Notes: a model not told the origin generated them from the letters alone. A stretch of 64,000 bases of DNA from JAWKUK01 sp041398605 (GCA_041398605.1 JAWKUK010000007.1:297625-361624); one strand, 5' to 3'. Shown: positions 28,056-37,885, numbered from the stretch's first letter. Numbers and translations: made by a program.

Positions 28056-29735
28056 ATGATCACCGCACGCGGCTCCGGTCTCGATCCGACCCTTGAGTCC
28101 AATCTAGTCGCCCTGCGCGAGCGCGACGAAGAGCTCGTCCGGCGCCTCTTGCTGCCCGTGAGAGGGGACCACGTCATCGTCGGGGGACCGAACCCGTCCC
28201 TCTACCGCAGCCACCACACCCTCGAGGAGTTCACGGTCTCGAGCCAGGACTTGGAGGCGAGCGTGGCTGACGTCCAGGACGGCGACGACGTCTTCCTGTT
28301 CGGGGTCAGCCTCGGCGAGCAGCTCGCGCACCTCCTGCGCACGCGCCCCGCGTGCAAGATCACTGTCTGGGATCGAGACCCCTGGCTCTTCCGGCTGACG
28401 CTGCAGAAGCAGGACTATCGCAACTCGTTGCGCTTCGGCCGCGTGCGCCTGGCGCTCGGCGCCGACTTGGTCGGGCTGTTCGAAGGCCTCCCGGGCCGCC
28501 GCGTCGTGGTGCACCCGTTCTTCCGGCACCAGTACTCGGACGAGCTCGCCCTCGTCGAAGCCGCCGCCCAGGGTCGCCCGCCGCGGGGCCCGTGGACCGC
28601 GCTCGGAATGGGCGGCTTCGTCGTCGCCGAGGTCGGCGAGGCGCTGCGCGCCGAGGGCCACCAGACGTTCCCGTTCGAGGTGCAGCGCTGGGCCCCGGGC
28701 GAGACGGCGCTGGCGCTCCGGCGTCTGCGCCCGCAGCGCCTCGTGATGGTGAACTATTCGCGCGAGGTCGCCGAGGTCTGCGAAGCCGAGCGCGTGCCGC
28801 TCGTCGTGTGGGAGATCGACCCCTCGACCGACCGCACCGCGGAGGTCGTCGGCAACGGGCAGAACGTGCGCCTCTTCACGTATCGCGAGAAGCACGTCGA
28901 GCTCTATCGCTCCGCTGGCTTCCCGAACGTCGCGCACCTGCCGCCGGGCAGTGACACGCTGAAGCGTCACCCGGTCGAGCTCAGCGACGAACAGCGCGCC
29001 TGGTTCGGCTCGGACGTGTGCTTCGTCGGGTCGTCCATGGCGGGCCACGCGCGCAAGTACCGGCGCCTCTTCCTGCAACTGCACGCGTCCTTCGACTCGA
29101 TGGGCGTCGAGTCGTTCGAGCAGACGGAAGCGCGGCTCGATGAGGTGCTCAGCCTCGAGCGACAGGACTATTCACAGTCCCGCATCATCGAGCTCGTGGA
29201 AGAGCGCTTCGCCGAGTTCCTCGCGGCCGCACGCAAGTCACGCACGCGCGACGACCCGGTCAAGTGGGTCGCCGAGATCGCCGCGTCGGAGAAGCGCATG
29301 CACTACGTCAACACGCTCGGACGGTTTGGCATCCGGGTCTGGGGCGACCGCGAGTGGGAGCGCATCGACACGCTGGGCGGCGGCGCGCGCTACCTCGGCA
29401 CAGCGGGCCATGCGGCCGAGCTGACGCTCGTCTACAACGGCGCGAAGATCCACGTGGACATCAACCGCAGCTACCAGACGGACGTCATTCCGATCCGCGT
29501 GTTCGACGTGCTCGCGTGCGGCGGGTTCCTGATCGCGGAGCACTCCGCCGAGCTCGCCGAGCTGTTCAAGATCGGCGCGGAGCTCGAGGCGTACCACACG
29601 CTCGACGAGCTCGAGCAGAAGGTCGAGTACTACCTCGCGCACCCCGACGAAGCGCGCGCGATCGCGGCGCGCGGCCTCGCCGCCGTGCGCGAGCGGCACA
29701 CCGTGCGCCACCGCGTGCGCGAGCTCCTGGGCTAG
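28056..29735 (+). CDS. CgeB-like glycosyltransferase
   Basis: A 559-residue cytoplasmic protein of the GT-B type. The frame is open far upstream, but the true start is the ATG at 28056 because everything before it is antisense to the metalloprotease gene. The N-terminal part contains FLFGVSLGEQLAHLL and WDRDPWLFRLTL; the central part WEIDPSTDRTAEVVG and VAHLPPGSD is DUF3880-like. The C-terminal ~120 residues carry the Glyco_trans_1_2 signature (KIHVDINRSYQTDVIPIRVFDVLACGGFLIAE split as DINRSYQTDVIPIR and FDVLACGGFLI, then EYYLAHPDEARAIAARG), as in spore-maturation protein CgeB. Such enzymes decorate surface glycans or proteins. The downstream membrane-protein gene begins 33 bases later and may be co-transcribed. 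Acceptor unknown. Confidence 0.9.
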   Translation: MITARGSGLDPTLESNLVALRERDEELVRRLLLPVRGDHVIVGGPNPSLYRSHHTLEEFTVSSQDLEASVADVQDGDDVFLFGVSLGEQLAHLLRTRPACKITVWDRDPWLFRLTLQKQDYRNSLRFGRVRLALGADLVGLFEGLPGRRVVVHPFFRHQYSDELALVEAAAQGRPPRGPWTALGMGGFVVAEVGEALRAEGHQTFPFEVQRWAPGETALALRRLRPQRLVMVNYSREVAEVCEAERVPLVVWEIDPSTDRTAEVVGNGQNVRLFTYREKHVELYRSAGFPNVAHLPPGSDTLKRHPVELSDEQRAWFGSDVCFVGSSMAGHARKYRRLFLQLHASFDSMGVESFEQTEARLDEVLSLERQDYSQSRIIELVEERFAEFLAAARKSRTRDDPVKWVAEIAASEKRMHYVNTLGRFGIRVWGDREWERIDTLGGGARYLGTAGHAAELTLVYNGAKIHVDINRSYQTDVIPIRVFDVLACGGFLIAEHSAELAELFKIGAELEAYHTLDELEQKVEYYLAHPDEARAIAARGLAAVRERHTVRHRVRELLG

Positions 29736-29768
29736 CCCGGGCGAAACCAAGAGGACCCTGGCAACGAC

Positions 29769-30983
29769 ATGCGCGCGGAGGACCCCGTGTCACGGCTCGA
29801 CGTCGCGCAGGACGGCGGGCTCTTTCCGCGCGAGGAGCTCCTCCAGGCGGTCGCAGCCGCAGATTGGCGCGATCGCCCGGCGCCGCTGCTCGCTGTCACG
29901 GCGCTCGCAGTCGGCCTCGGGCTCCTCGCGCTCGCGACGCCGATCGCGCGCCCGCTCGCGCCCGTCGACGTTGCGTGGACGGCCGCGGGCGGCAGCCCGT
30001 GGCTGCACCTGCCACACGCGCTCGCACACGCGCTCTCGCGCGGATGGAGCGGGTTCAGCGTCGAACAGGCCTGGTTCGCGGCATCAGCGCTCGGCCTCAC
30101 GCTCGGGTTCCTCGCGCTCTACGGCGCAGCGCGCGCGCTGCGTGTCGGGCCGCTGCTCGCCCTCGCCGCCGCGGCCAGCGCTGCCATCGCGCCGGCTTGC
30201 TTCATGGCGGCCGAGCTGCCTCGCGCGGACGGCTTCGGCGTCGCGGGCGCGTGCCTGATGCTCATCGCCGGGCTCTCGAAGAGCGAGCGTTCGCCGCGCA
30301 GCTATTGCGACTTCGCGCGCCGCTGCATCGCCGCGGGCGCCTTCGCGCTGTGGCTGCACGCCGCGACGGCGGCGCTCGCGCTGCCGCTCGCTTGCGAGTT
30401 GGTGGCGCGCGCGAGGCACCTCCCGCGCGACACGCGCGCAGGCGCCGTCACGCGCGCATGCGGGCTCGGCGCCGCGGCGCTCGCGCTCATCGGCGCGTTG
30501 GGAGTTTGGAGCTGGGTGGCGCGCATCGGTCGAATGGAGGCGCTCGATGGGGCGCTCGCGGCGCTGGCGCCGTCCCTCGGAGCACGCGCGCTCGCGCTGT
30601 GGCCGACCGCTGCGCTCGTTGCGCTGCTGTTCGTGCACGTCGAGCGCAGCGAGGAAGAGCGTCGTACGCCGGCCTGGCTCCTCGGCGCGGCGCTCGCGGG
30701 CTTCGCCGTGTTCGTCATCGGCGGCGTCGCCGCGCCGTTGATCCCGCTGGCGGCGCTGGCGCTGGCGAACCAGGCCAACCGTCGCGCGAACCCGGCGCGC
30801 GCTGGGCGCGACGTGGCGCTCGCCATCGTCGCGGCGCTCGCGACACAAGCCGCATTGCAGCCTGCGGTCCGTCGGGCGCAGGGCAGCATCGTAGTGCCTC
30901 CAACCCGCAGCATCGAGGACGCACGGACGCGCTATATCGAGCGCTTCCGCAGCCCCTCACAGGCCCTCGATCGAGCTCGCTGA
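29769..30983 (+). CDS. Multi-spanning membrane protein, possibly GT-C-like
   Basis: 404 residues with roughly ten hydrophobic segments, e.g. LLAVTALAVGLGLLALA, AWFAASALGLTLGFLALYGA, ACGLGAAALALIGALGVWSWV and WLLGAALAGFAVFVIGGVAAPL. A short soluble C-terminus ends the protein. The loop between the first two helices carries an Asp-containing stretch (LAPVDVAWTAAGG) that might correspond to the first luminal loop of polyprenol-phosphate sugar transferases, but I see no firm signature. It follows the CgeB-like glycosyltransferase on the same strand and ends 4 bases before the convergent hydrolase gene. Function unknown. Confidence 0.72.
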   Translation: MRAEDPVSRLDVAQDGGLFPREELLQAVAAADWRDRPAPLLAVTALAVGLGLLALATPIARPLAPVDVAWTAAGGSPWLHLPHALAHALSRGWSGFSVEQAWFAASALGLTLGFLALYGAARALRVGPLLALAAAASAAIAPACFMAAELPRADGFGVAGACLMLIAGLSKSERSPRSYCDFARRCIAAGAFALWLHAATAALALPLACELVARARHLPRDTRAGAVTRACGLGAAALALIGALGVWSWVARIGRMEALDGALAALAPSLGARALALWPTAALVALLFVHVERSEEERRTPAWLLGAALAGFAVFVIGGVAAPLIPLAALALANQANRRANPARAGRDVALAIVAALATQAALQPAVRRAQGSIVVPPTRSIEDARTRYIERFRSPSQALDRAR

Positions 30984-30987
30984 GCGC

Positions 30988-32424
30988 TCAGCGGAGGGCC
31001 CAGAGGTCCGTCGCATTCGCAGCGCTCACGAGCACCAGCGTAGACGTCGCGGCCTGATACGCCCAAGCGGTCCCAGGGCTCTGTGTCAGGTCGACGCCGT
31101 TGCGCAAGACCTGCAAAGGACGGCTAACGCCCTTGAGGTCGAGCCGCACGGAGCGGTTCGGGTTGCCCTCGAGCTGGACTTGGTACGCCGCGCTAGCCAT
31201 ACCGATCCCGAGCACCGCAGCGTCGAGCTCGACGCGCGCGATGTTCACACAATCGACGACGCTCACGCGGTCGATCATGCCGGGGACGCCGACCCGGCTG
31301 AAGTCGTGGCGCAGCTCGCCGAACTCGCGCGAGTTCACACGTGTGACGCGCACGTCGCCGTAACGCGCGTCCCGCGACACCAGCAAGTCCGCGACGTCTG
31401 GCACGACAAGGCGCTGCGCGGCGAGCGAATTGCAGACCTGCGTGAAATCGAACGTCTCCCAGACGTGGGCGGAGGGCCCGGTGCCGAGCACGTCGTGGCG
31501 CTGGAACAGCCCCGTCGGCTGCGAGGGCCCGAGCACGAGCTCGAGGTCATCGACGAAGTCGGTCAGGTGTGAGCTGGGCTCGCGGGTGTCGATCCAAGCT
31601 TGGATCGGCACGCCGACGAGGTTCTGGACGGGGTGCCGGACCCCGAGATCGAGCACGCTCGACCCGAAGGGGCTCGCGTAGCGCAGTGACGAGAGGCGCT
31701 CGAAGTCGAACGCGTTGTTCGCGTTCGGCGGCGCGCCGCCACCGACGGCGACTTGCAGCGCGTCCTGCGACGCGGGGTTGCGCCAATACTCTTGTGAGAG
31801 GCACAGCGTCCCAGCGTTGACGGCGACGGCCGCGAAGGCGCCGCGCGCAGGGTTCCGGTGCTGCGCGGCATAACTCAGCATGTCACCGCCGCCCATCGAG
31901 AAGCCGACGCCGTAGATGCGCTCGCGGTCGATGGGATAGTTCTCGAGCACCCAACGCAGCGTGAGGTCGAGGCGGCGCTGCGCCTCGTCGCTCCCGAAGG
32001 TCTTGCGCCGCCTGGACGAGCCGTTGGGCGCGATGCCGAAGAGCGGCACGTCCTGGTCCGGCGCGAGCACGTACCAATGACGCTGGTCGGCTTCGTCGGA
32101 GAAGCGCGTGTAAGCCTCGAGCTCGCCGTCGCCGTCCCCGCCGTAGCTATGGAAGAACACGACGAGCGGGCGCTCGGACGACAGCCCCGCCGGCAGCGGG
32201 CCAGGTCGGAAGAGGCCAAAGGTCTCGAGCCCGGCGCTGTGCAAGAGCCCGAGCTGGGTGACACGGCCGCCGTTGAGGTAGGGCAGATACGGACCCGACG
32301 GCGACGACACGCGAGTGACCGCGCGTCCCGGCCCGTTCGGCGCAACAACAGGAGCTTGAACGAGCGCGAGCGCCGAAGGGGCGAACGCCAAGGCGAGGAG
32401 AGTGAGGCAGGCGAGGCGCTTCAT
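30988..32424 (-). CDS. Secreted alpha/beta hydrolase, esterase-like
   Basis: 478 residues. The ATG at 32424 gives a clear signal peptide (ACLTLLALAFAPSALAL). The core resembles feruloyl-esterase/PHB-depolymerase-type hydrolases: the oxyanion region VVFFHSYGGDGDGELEAYTRF, then the nucleophile elbow GVGFSMGGGDMLSYAAQH with Ser in Gly-x-Ser-x-Gly-like context. HVWETFDF near residue 325 probably supplies the catalytic His. A beta-rich C-terminal ~100 residues (VSVVDCVNIARVELDAAVLG) may be a binding or anchoring domain. It is likely to cleave esters outside the cell. Substrate unknown. It shares the minus strand with the GT-C membrane protein upstream. Confidence 0.82.
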   Translation of the reverse strand: MKRLACLTLLALAFAPSALALVQAPVVAPNGPGRAVTRVSSPSGPYLPYLNGGRVTQLGLLHSAGLETFGLFRPGPLPAGLSSERPLVVFFHSYGGDGDGELEAYTRFSDEADQRHWYVLAPDQDVPLFGIAPNGSSRRRKTFGSDEAQRRLDLTLRWVLENYPIDRERIYGVGFSMGGGDMLSYAAQHRNPARGAFAAVAVNAGTLCLSQEYWRNPASQDALQVAVGGGAPPNANNAFDFERLSSLRYASPFGSSVLDLGVRHPVQNLVGVPIQAWIDTREPSSHLTDFVDDLELVLGPSQPTGLFQRHDVLGTGPSAHVWETFDFTQVCNSLAAQRLVVPDVADLLVSRDARYGDVRVTRVNSREFGELRHDFSRVGVPGMIDRVSVVDCVNIARVELDAAVLGIGMASAAYQVQLEGNPNRSVRLDLKGVSRPLQVLRNGVDLTQSPGTAWAYQAATSTLVLVSAANATDLWALR

Positions 32425-32538
32425 CGGTGGTGAGACCTTCCCCTTGATTCTAGCCCCCACGCGCAGCCCCGTGGACCAGATCGACGCCGCGCGCGCTCCG
32501 TTGGCCAACGGACATCTCCAGGCCATTCCAGCGAGCCC

Positions 32539-34575
32539 TTACGAGCCGCCGCCACGGAGCCGCAGCAAACGCGCGCCACCCGAGGTCCCGGGCACAACGC
32601 CGCGGGTCGCGCGACCTGGCAGCTCCACGACGACCTCGAATTCCGAGGGCAGCGCCTCCCGCGGCCCCAACAACGCCTGCAGCGCGGTCCCCGTCCGCAG
32701 CGGGTCCTCGTCCTTGCGCAGCCCGGCGGCGTAGCGCATGGCGCTCATTTCAACGAGCGCGCGATGATCGAGCAGGAGCCACTCGCAGCGCACCTCGTCG
32801 CGCATGTACGCAGCAAACTCGGCGGGCGTGCCGTGGTAGAGCCGCTCGAGGAAGCGATGCACCCGCGCGCGTGATGCGGCGGTCTCCCACTTCGGCTGCA
32901 GCACGATCGGTCGATCGTGGTCCGCGAGGAGCGCTGGCCCGTTCAAGAAATCCGTCAGCACGGGGACGCCCGCAGGAACATGCTCCGCGACGGCGGCGAC
33001 ACGCGCGCGCCGGTCCTCGAGCGCCGTGAGCGGCCGGTTCCAGCCCAGCTCGAAGCGCGACGCCCACCCGAGGAACAGGAACGCTTGCAGGCCGAACAGC
33101 GCGAGCGCAGCGCCGCGGCCGAGCGCGCCGGAGCCGACGCGCGTCATCCCGCGCGCCGCGCCTGCGAACGCGACCGGCACGAGCAACGCCGCGAACGCCA
33201 TCGAGCGCGCGGTCAACACGGTCAACGTCAACGCGCCCAAGGTCGCGAGCGCGAGCCCGAACTCACCCCGCGCGCCACGCATGAAGCGCGTGAGGCCGTT
33301 GCCGAGCACCGCGACGAACCACGGGGTCGCGACGACGAGCGGCACGCCAAGGACCAGGAGCAGCTGCTCGAGCGCGAGGCCCGCAAAGGGCCCTTGCCAC
33401 ATGATCCGGACATCGGGCGCGAGGCGCAGCGGGTCGCTCGGCAGCTCACCAGCGTGCTCGAGCTTGGCCAGGAGGAGCGCGCCGACGTGCCCGAGGTCGT
33501 CCCCGACGAGGGCGCGCCGCGCCAGCGCGAACCCCACGATCACGCCGAGCGCGCACAGGGCGCGCAGGCCCGCGCGCCTCGGCCGCCCCCACGCCCACAG
33601 CGCGAGCGCGAGCAGCAGCGCGACCGGCGCGGAGAGCGCGGCCGCCTTCGCTCTGAGCGCCGGCACGAGGCACGCGACGCCGATGAAGACGAGGGCGCCC
33701 GTCACCGCGCCCCGCGCGACGCAGCGCGCGTCGGAGCGCTCCTTCGCGCTGCGCGCGCCGCCGGGAGCCTCGGGGGCGGCGTCGCCCAAGGACGGCTCCG
33801 AGTCGTCCCCAACGGCCGCACGCGCCGGGCGCGCCCAGGCGACAGCGCCGACGACGCCGAGCACGAGGACCAGGAGGCCAACGCTCGCGCCGTGCCAGGT
33901 GGCAGCGGCCAGCGCGGCCGCGGCTCCGGCGCACGCGCCCGCGCGCCGCGTGCCGACCCGCGCAGCCCGCGCCGTCAGCCACCCCGCCGCAGCGAGGAGC
34001 GGCAACGACAGGTCCTCACGGATCCACACGAACCCGATCGTGCGATACGCCGCGGGCAAGACCGTGAAGGTCGCCGCCGCGAGGAGCGCGAGGCGCCGTG
34101 ACCGCAACAGCTCCAGCGTCAACCCGAACACCCCGAGCGCGCACAGCGACGCCGTCAAGGCCCCCACGAGCGTCGCGAGGACGTGCAGCGGCACGTCCGG
34201 CAACGCGCGCGCGAGCGGCGCGACGAGCAGCTCCTGGCCGACGGTGAAGTCACGCCACACATCGACCTCTGCGGGCCAAGCGATGCGCCGGTCGTGCCGC
34301 AGGTCGCCTCGCTCGCTCGAACCGGAGGCCGCCGCGCCAGGCGCGCCAACGTCCCCGGCGCGCGCGCCCCCCCCGACGCCCGGCCGCTCGGCGAACTGCC
34401 GCGCGAGGTAGTGCAGCTCCGCCGGGTCGCTCTGCAGCATGCCGCGCGGGTCACGGCGATCGAAGCCGACGTCCTCGAACGCGAGCTGCACGCGCACGAC
34501 GGCGCCGAACACGACACAGAGGAGCGCGAGCCCCCACCACGCCCCGGCGTTCACGCCCTGTGCACCCGCAGACAT
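32539..34575 (-). CDS. GT-C-type membrane glycosyltransferase-like protein (STT3/PMT-like)
   Basis: 678 residues starting at the ATG at 34575; the frame is open further upstream, but that part is antisense to the ABC exporter gene and reads as charged low-complexity sequence. After the first helix (WWGLALLCVVFGAVVRV) comes an acidic first loop (FEDVGFDRRDPRG) and then ELHYLARQFAERPG, as expected for the DxD-type catalytic loop of STT3/PglB and PMT families. About ten or more further membrane segments follow, then a soluble C-terminal domain with VLTDFLNGPALLADHDRPIV and YMRDEVRCEWLLLDH, which occupies the place of the STT3 acceptor-binding region although no WWDYG motif is seen. It probably transfers sugar from a polyprenyl-phosphate donor; the acceptor is unknown. 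Confidence 0.75.
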   Translation of the reverse strand: MSAGAQGVNAGAWWGLALLCVVFGAVVRVQLAFEDVGFDRRDPRGMLQSDPAELHYLARQFAERPGVGGGARAGDVGAPGAAASGSSERGDLRHDRRIAWPAEVDVWRDFTVGQELLVAPLARALPDVPLHVLATLVGALTASLCALGVFGLTLELLRSRRLALLAAATFTVLPAAYRTIGFVWIREDLSLPLLAAAGWLTARAARVGTRRAGACAGAAAALAAATWHGASVGLLVLVLGVVGAVAWARPARAAVGDDSEPSLGDAAPEAPGGARSAKERSDARCVARGAVTGALVFIGVACLVPALRAKAAALSAPVALLLALALWAWGRPRRAGLRALCALGVIVGFALARRALVGDDLGHVGALLLAKLEHAGELPSDPLRLAPDVRIMWQGPFAGLALEQLLLVLGVPLVVATPWFVAVLGNGLTRFMRGARGEFGLALATLGALTLTVLTARSMAFAALLVPVAFAGAARGMTRVGSGALGRGAALALFGLQAFLFLGWASRFELGWNRPLTALEDRRARVAAVAEHVPAGVPVLTDFLNGPALLADHDRPIVLQPKWETAASRARVHRFLERLYHGTPAEFAAYMRDEVRCEWLLLDHRALVEMSAMRYAAGLRKDEDPLRTGTALQALLGPREALPSEFEVVVELPGRATRGVVPGTSGGARLLRLRGGGS

Positions 34576-34692
34576 CACCGCCAGGATAGCGCGCCTTGGC
34601 GCGACTTTCGGCGACTGGAAGTCCCGGCGCCCGGCGGACCCATGGCCCGTCCGTGAACGCCTACACTGCCCCCCCAGTTCCAGAAGCACACC

Positions 34693-36444
34693 ATGAGCCC
34701 CCCCAAGAAGCGGATCAGCAAGTCCAGCCTGCGCAGCGCGTTCCGCGACATCATCTGGCCCCGGCGCAAGCTCGTGTTGATCGGGCTGGTGCTGATCTTG
34801 ATCAACCGCACGAGCGGGATGGTCATGCCGGCCTCGACGCGGTACCTGATCGACGACGTCCTCGGCGGGGACAAGCGGGACCTCCTCTTGCCGCTGCTCG
34901 GCGCGCTCGTCTTGGCGACGTCGATCCAAGCGGCCACGTCGTTCAGCTTGACGCGGCTCCTGAGCGTCGAGGCGCAGCACCTGATCGCGGAGCTGCGCTC
35001 GGACGTGCAGCGGCACGTCCTGCGGCTGCCCGTGCGCAGCTTCGAGGACACGAAGTCCGGCGAGCTCGTCTCGCGCATCATGAACGACGTCGAGGGCGTC
35101 CGGAACCTCGTCGGGACGGGGCTCGTGCAGCTCGTCGGCGGCATCTTGACCGCGCTCATCGCGCTGTTCTTCTTGCTGCGGATCGACGCGGTGATGACCG
35201 CCCTGGCGCTCATCCCGATGGCGCTCTTCGCCATCGTCTCGACGCGCGCGTTCAAGCGCCTGCGGCCGGCGTTCCGCGAGCGCGGGCGCGTCCAAGCCGA
35301 GGTCACGGGGCGCCTCACCGAGGCCCTCGGCGGCATCCGCATCATCAAGGGCTTCCACGCGCTCGAGCGCGAGAACGAGCTCTTCCACGCCGGCGTGCTG
35401 CGCATCTTCGAGAACGTCAAGGCGACGTTGACGACGACCGCGGCGGTCACGAGCCTCGGGACGTTCTTCGTCGGCATCGCGAGCGTCATCATCCTGGGCT
35501 ACGGCGGCCGGATGATCCTGCACGACGAGCTGACGATCGGCGAGCTCTTCTCATTCACGCTCTTCCTCGCGTTCCTGATCGGCCCGATCGTGCAGATGGC
35601 GAACATTGGCACGCAGATGACCGAAGCGTTCGCGGGCCTCGACCGCACGGCGGAGCTGCTCGCGCAGCCCGGCGAAGACGACGACCCGGCGCGCACCGGC
35701 ACAATGCCGACCGTCGCCGGAAAGGTGCGCTTCGAGCACGTCTCGTTCGCCTACGTGAAGGGCGAGCCGGTGCTGCACGACATCGACTTCGAGGTCGAGC
35801 CAGGCACGATCGTCGCGCTCGTCGGCAGCTCTGGCTCCGGCAAGTCGACCCTCGCGTCCCTGGCGGTGTCGTTCCTGACGCCGGACAGCGGGCGCGTGGT
35901 CGTCGACGGCGTCGACCTCGCGACGATCAAGCTGTCGAGCTTCCGCAGCCAGCTCGGCCTCGTGCTGCAAGACGAGTTCCTCTTCGATGGGACGATCCGC
36001 GAGAACCTCTTGTTCGCGCGCCCGAGCGCGACGGCGGCGGAGGTCGACGAGGCGGCGCGGCGCGCGTACGTCAGCGAGTTCGCCGACCGCCTGCCGCTCG
36101 GCCTCGACACCGTCATCGGCGAGCGCGGCGTCAAGCTCTCCGGGGGCCAACGCCAGCGCGTGACGATCGCGCGCGCGCTCCTCGCTGCGCCTCGGCTCTT
36201 GCTGCTGGACGAAGCGACATCGAGCCTCGACACCGAGTCCGAGTCCTTCATTCAGTCGAGCCTCGAAGAGCTCCTACGCGGCCGAACGACGTTTGTCATC
36301 GCGCACCGGCTCTCGACGATCCAACGCGCTGACTTGATCCTCGTGATCGAGGGCGGCGCGATCGTGGAGCGCGGGCGACACGCCGAGCTCATGGCGCTCG
36401 GCGGGCGCTATCACCGCCTCTACACGCTGCAAGCGCGCATCTGA
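34693..36444 (+). CDS. ABC exporter, fused permease and ATPase (MsbA-like)
   Basis: A 583-residue half-transporter. Residues ~20-320 are a six-helix exporter transmembrane domain, recognisable by the coupling stretch VSRIMNDVEGVRNLVGTGL and RIDAVMTALALIPMALFAIV. Residues ~345-583 are the nucleotide-binding domain: Walker A GSSGSGKSTLASL, Q-loop LVLQDEFLFDGTIRENLL, signature LSGGQRQRVTIARALL, Walker B LLLLDEATSSLD and the switch His in FVIAHRLSTI. The pattern matches lipid or glycolipid flippases of the MsbA group. Its neighbourhood of glycosyltransferase-like genes makes export of a glycolipid or glycan intermediate plausible (inference). It diverges from the GT-C gene with a 117-base gap that must hold both promoters. 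Confidence 0.94.
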   Translation: MSPPKKRISKSSLRSAFRDIIWPRRKLVLIGLVLILINRTSGMVMPASTRYLIDDVLGGDKRDLLLPLLGALVLATSIQAATSFSLTRLLSVEAQHLIAELRSDVQRHVLRLPVRSFEDTKSGELVSRIMNDVEGVRNLVGTGLVQLVGGILTALIALFFLLRIDAVMTALALIPMALFAIVSTRAFKRLRPAFRERGRVQAEVTGRLTEALGGIRIIKGFHALERENELFHAGVLRIFENVKATLTTTAAVTSLGTFFVGIASVIILGYGGRMILHDELTIGELFSFTLFLAFLIGPIVQMANIGTQMTEAFAGLDRTAELLAQPGEDDDPARTGTMPTVAGKVRFEHVSFAYVKGEPVLHDIDFEVEPGTIVALVGSSGSGKSTLASLAVSFLTPDSGRVVVDGVDLATIKLSSFRSQLGLVLQDEFLFDGTIRENLLFARPSATAAEVDEAARRAYVSEFADRLPLGLDTVIGERGVKLSGGQRQRVTIARALLAAPRLLLLDEATSSLDTESESFIQSSLEELLRGRTTFVIAHRLSTIQRADLILVIEGGAIVERGRHAELMALGGRYHRLYTLQARI

Positions 36445-36475
36445 GCGCGCGAGAGGGGCACCCGAGGTAAGCACA

Positions 36476-37885
36476 ATGAGCACACCGAGCACACGCACCG
36501 TTCGACGCCGCGCAGCGTGGACGATCTCGGCCGTGGTCGTGTTCGCAGCGCAGGCTGCGGCGCGCCCGCAGGACGAGCCGGCCCTGGCCTCGCTCGCGGC
36601 GCTCGTGGCTCCCTGGGTCGATCAGGGCTTCTTCCCCGGCGTCGTCGTCGGCGTCGCCCGAGGCGAGGACGTGTGGATCCAAGGCTTCGGCGAGACAGCG
36701 CCGGGCTCGGGTGAAGCCCCCGACCGAGAGACCATCTACGAGCTCGGGTCGCTCTCGAAGGTGTACACGGGCCTGCTGCTCGCGGACGCCCACCTGCGGG
36801 GCACCGCGCGGCTGCAAGACACGCTCGTCGAGCATCTGCCGCGCGGGACCTCGGTGCCGGAGTTCGAGGGTCTACCGATCCGGCTCGTGCACCTCTCGAC
36901 GCACACGTCGGGGCTCGGGCGCCTGCCGTCGAACCTGCGCGCGGGCGACGCGGATCCCTACGCCGCGTACGACGCCAAGGCGCTCTACGCGGGGCTCGCG
37001 GCTGCGCGCACCAGCCGCGCGCCAGGGGCGCGCTACGCATACAGCAACTTCGCCGTCGGCGCGCTCGGCCACGCGCTCGCGCGCGCCGAGGGCGTCGACA
37101 CCTTCCAGGAGCTCTGTGTCGCGCGCCTGTGCGTGATCCACGGGCTCGACGACACACGGGTGTCGCTGACGGAGTCGCAACGCGCGCGCCTCGCGCCCCC
37201 GTTCGACGCGGCGCTCCAGGCCGGCGCGAGCTGGGGCTTCGACGCGCTCGCCGCAGCCGGCGGGTTGCGCGCGTCGAGCGCCGACCTGGTCCGCTTCGGA
37301 CAGCTCTTCGTCGCGGGCGCGGCGCACGCGCACGCCGCCGCGTGCGCGTTGACCCTGGAGGTCCACGCGCGCCCCGAGGGCGGCCCCCCCATGGGCCTCG
37401 GCTGGCACCACGCGCTCGGGCTCGAAACGTTCGAGGACGTCGTCGCGCACGAGGGCCAAACGGGCGGGTATCACACGGTGCTGCTCGTCGCGCCGAAGGA
37501 GCGCATCGTCGTGACGGTGCTCGTCAACTCGCCCTGCGACTCCGTCGGCCAGCTCGGCGTCGCGCTCCTGCGCGCCGCGCACGGCGAGCCAGTCGAACCC
37601 CGCGCGATCACTCCGCGCACGTCACTCGCGCCAGAGGCCGCGAATGAGCTGCCCGGCAAGTACAAGGTCGGTTTCCTCGACTCCGTGACCGTCACGGCGG
37701 AGGAAGGCGGGCTCTACATGAAGCGCTCGAATCGCCCCAAGGTGCGCCTGAACGCCGTCGGCGTTGACCGTTACGAGCCGCGCGTCGTCGCCGGCGAGGT
37801 CCAGGTCCAACGAGATGAACAGGGCAAAGTCACGGGCCTCCTCGTGGTCGAAGGCAAGGCGACCGCGACAGCCCTGCGTGAATGA
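36476..37885 (+). CDS. Secreted serine hydrolase, class C beta-lactamase/PBP4* family
   Basis: 469 residues with a signal peptide (AAWTISAVVVFAAQAAARP). GAGG stands 8 bases before the ATG. The three active-site motifs of the class C beta-lactamase/esterase family are present: the nucleophile motif SLSK (Ser-x-x-Lys, near residue 92), YSN (Tyr-x-Asn, near 188) and HEGQTGG (His-x-Gly type, near 325). The C-terminal ~100 residues form a lipocalin-like beta domain (LPGKYKVGFLDSVTVTAEEGG) common in these proteins. It may cleave D-alanyl peptides, esters or beta-lactams; the family does not allow a substrate call. It lies 31 bases after the ABC exporter on the same strand. Confidence 0.9.
   Translation: MSTPSTRTVRRRAAWTISAVVVFAAQAAARPQDEPALASLAALVAPWVDQGFFPGVVVGVARGEDVWIQGFGETAPGSGEAPDRETIYELGSLSKVYTGLLLADAHLRGTARLQDTLVEHLPRGTSVPEFEGLPIRLVHLSTHTSGLGRLPSNLRAGDADPYAAYDAKALYAGLAAARTSRAPGARYAYSNFAVGALGHALARAEGVDTFQELCVARLCVIHGLDDTRVSLTESQRARLAPPFDAALQAGASWGFDALAAAGGLRASSADLVRFGQLFVAGAAHAHAAACALTLEVHARPEGGPPMGLGWHHALGLETFEDVVAHEGQTGGYHTVLLVAPKERIVVTVLVNSPCDSVGQLGVALLRAAHGEPVEPRAITPRTSLAPEAANELPGKYKVGFLDSVTVTAEEGGLYMKRSNRPKVRLNAVGVDRYEPRVVAGEVQVQRDEQGKVTGLLVVEGKATATALRE

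Noticed and set aside
34576..35523. N-terminal extension of the GT-C protein
   Set aside because: Antisense to the ABC exporter, low-complexity charged sequence; the ATG at 34575 gives a normal first helix.
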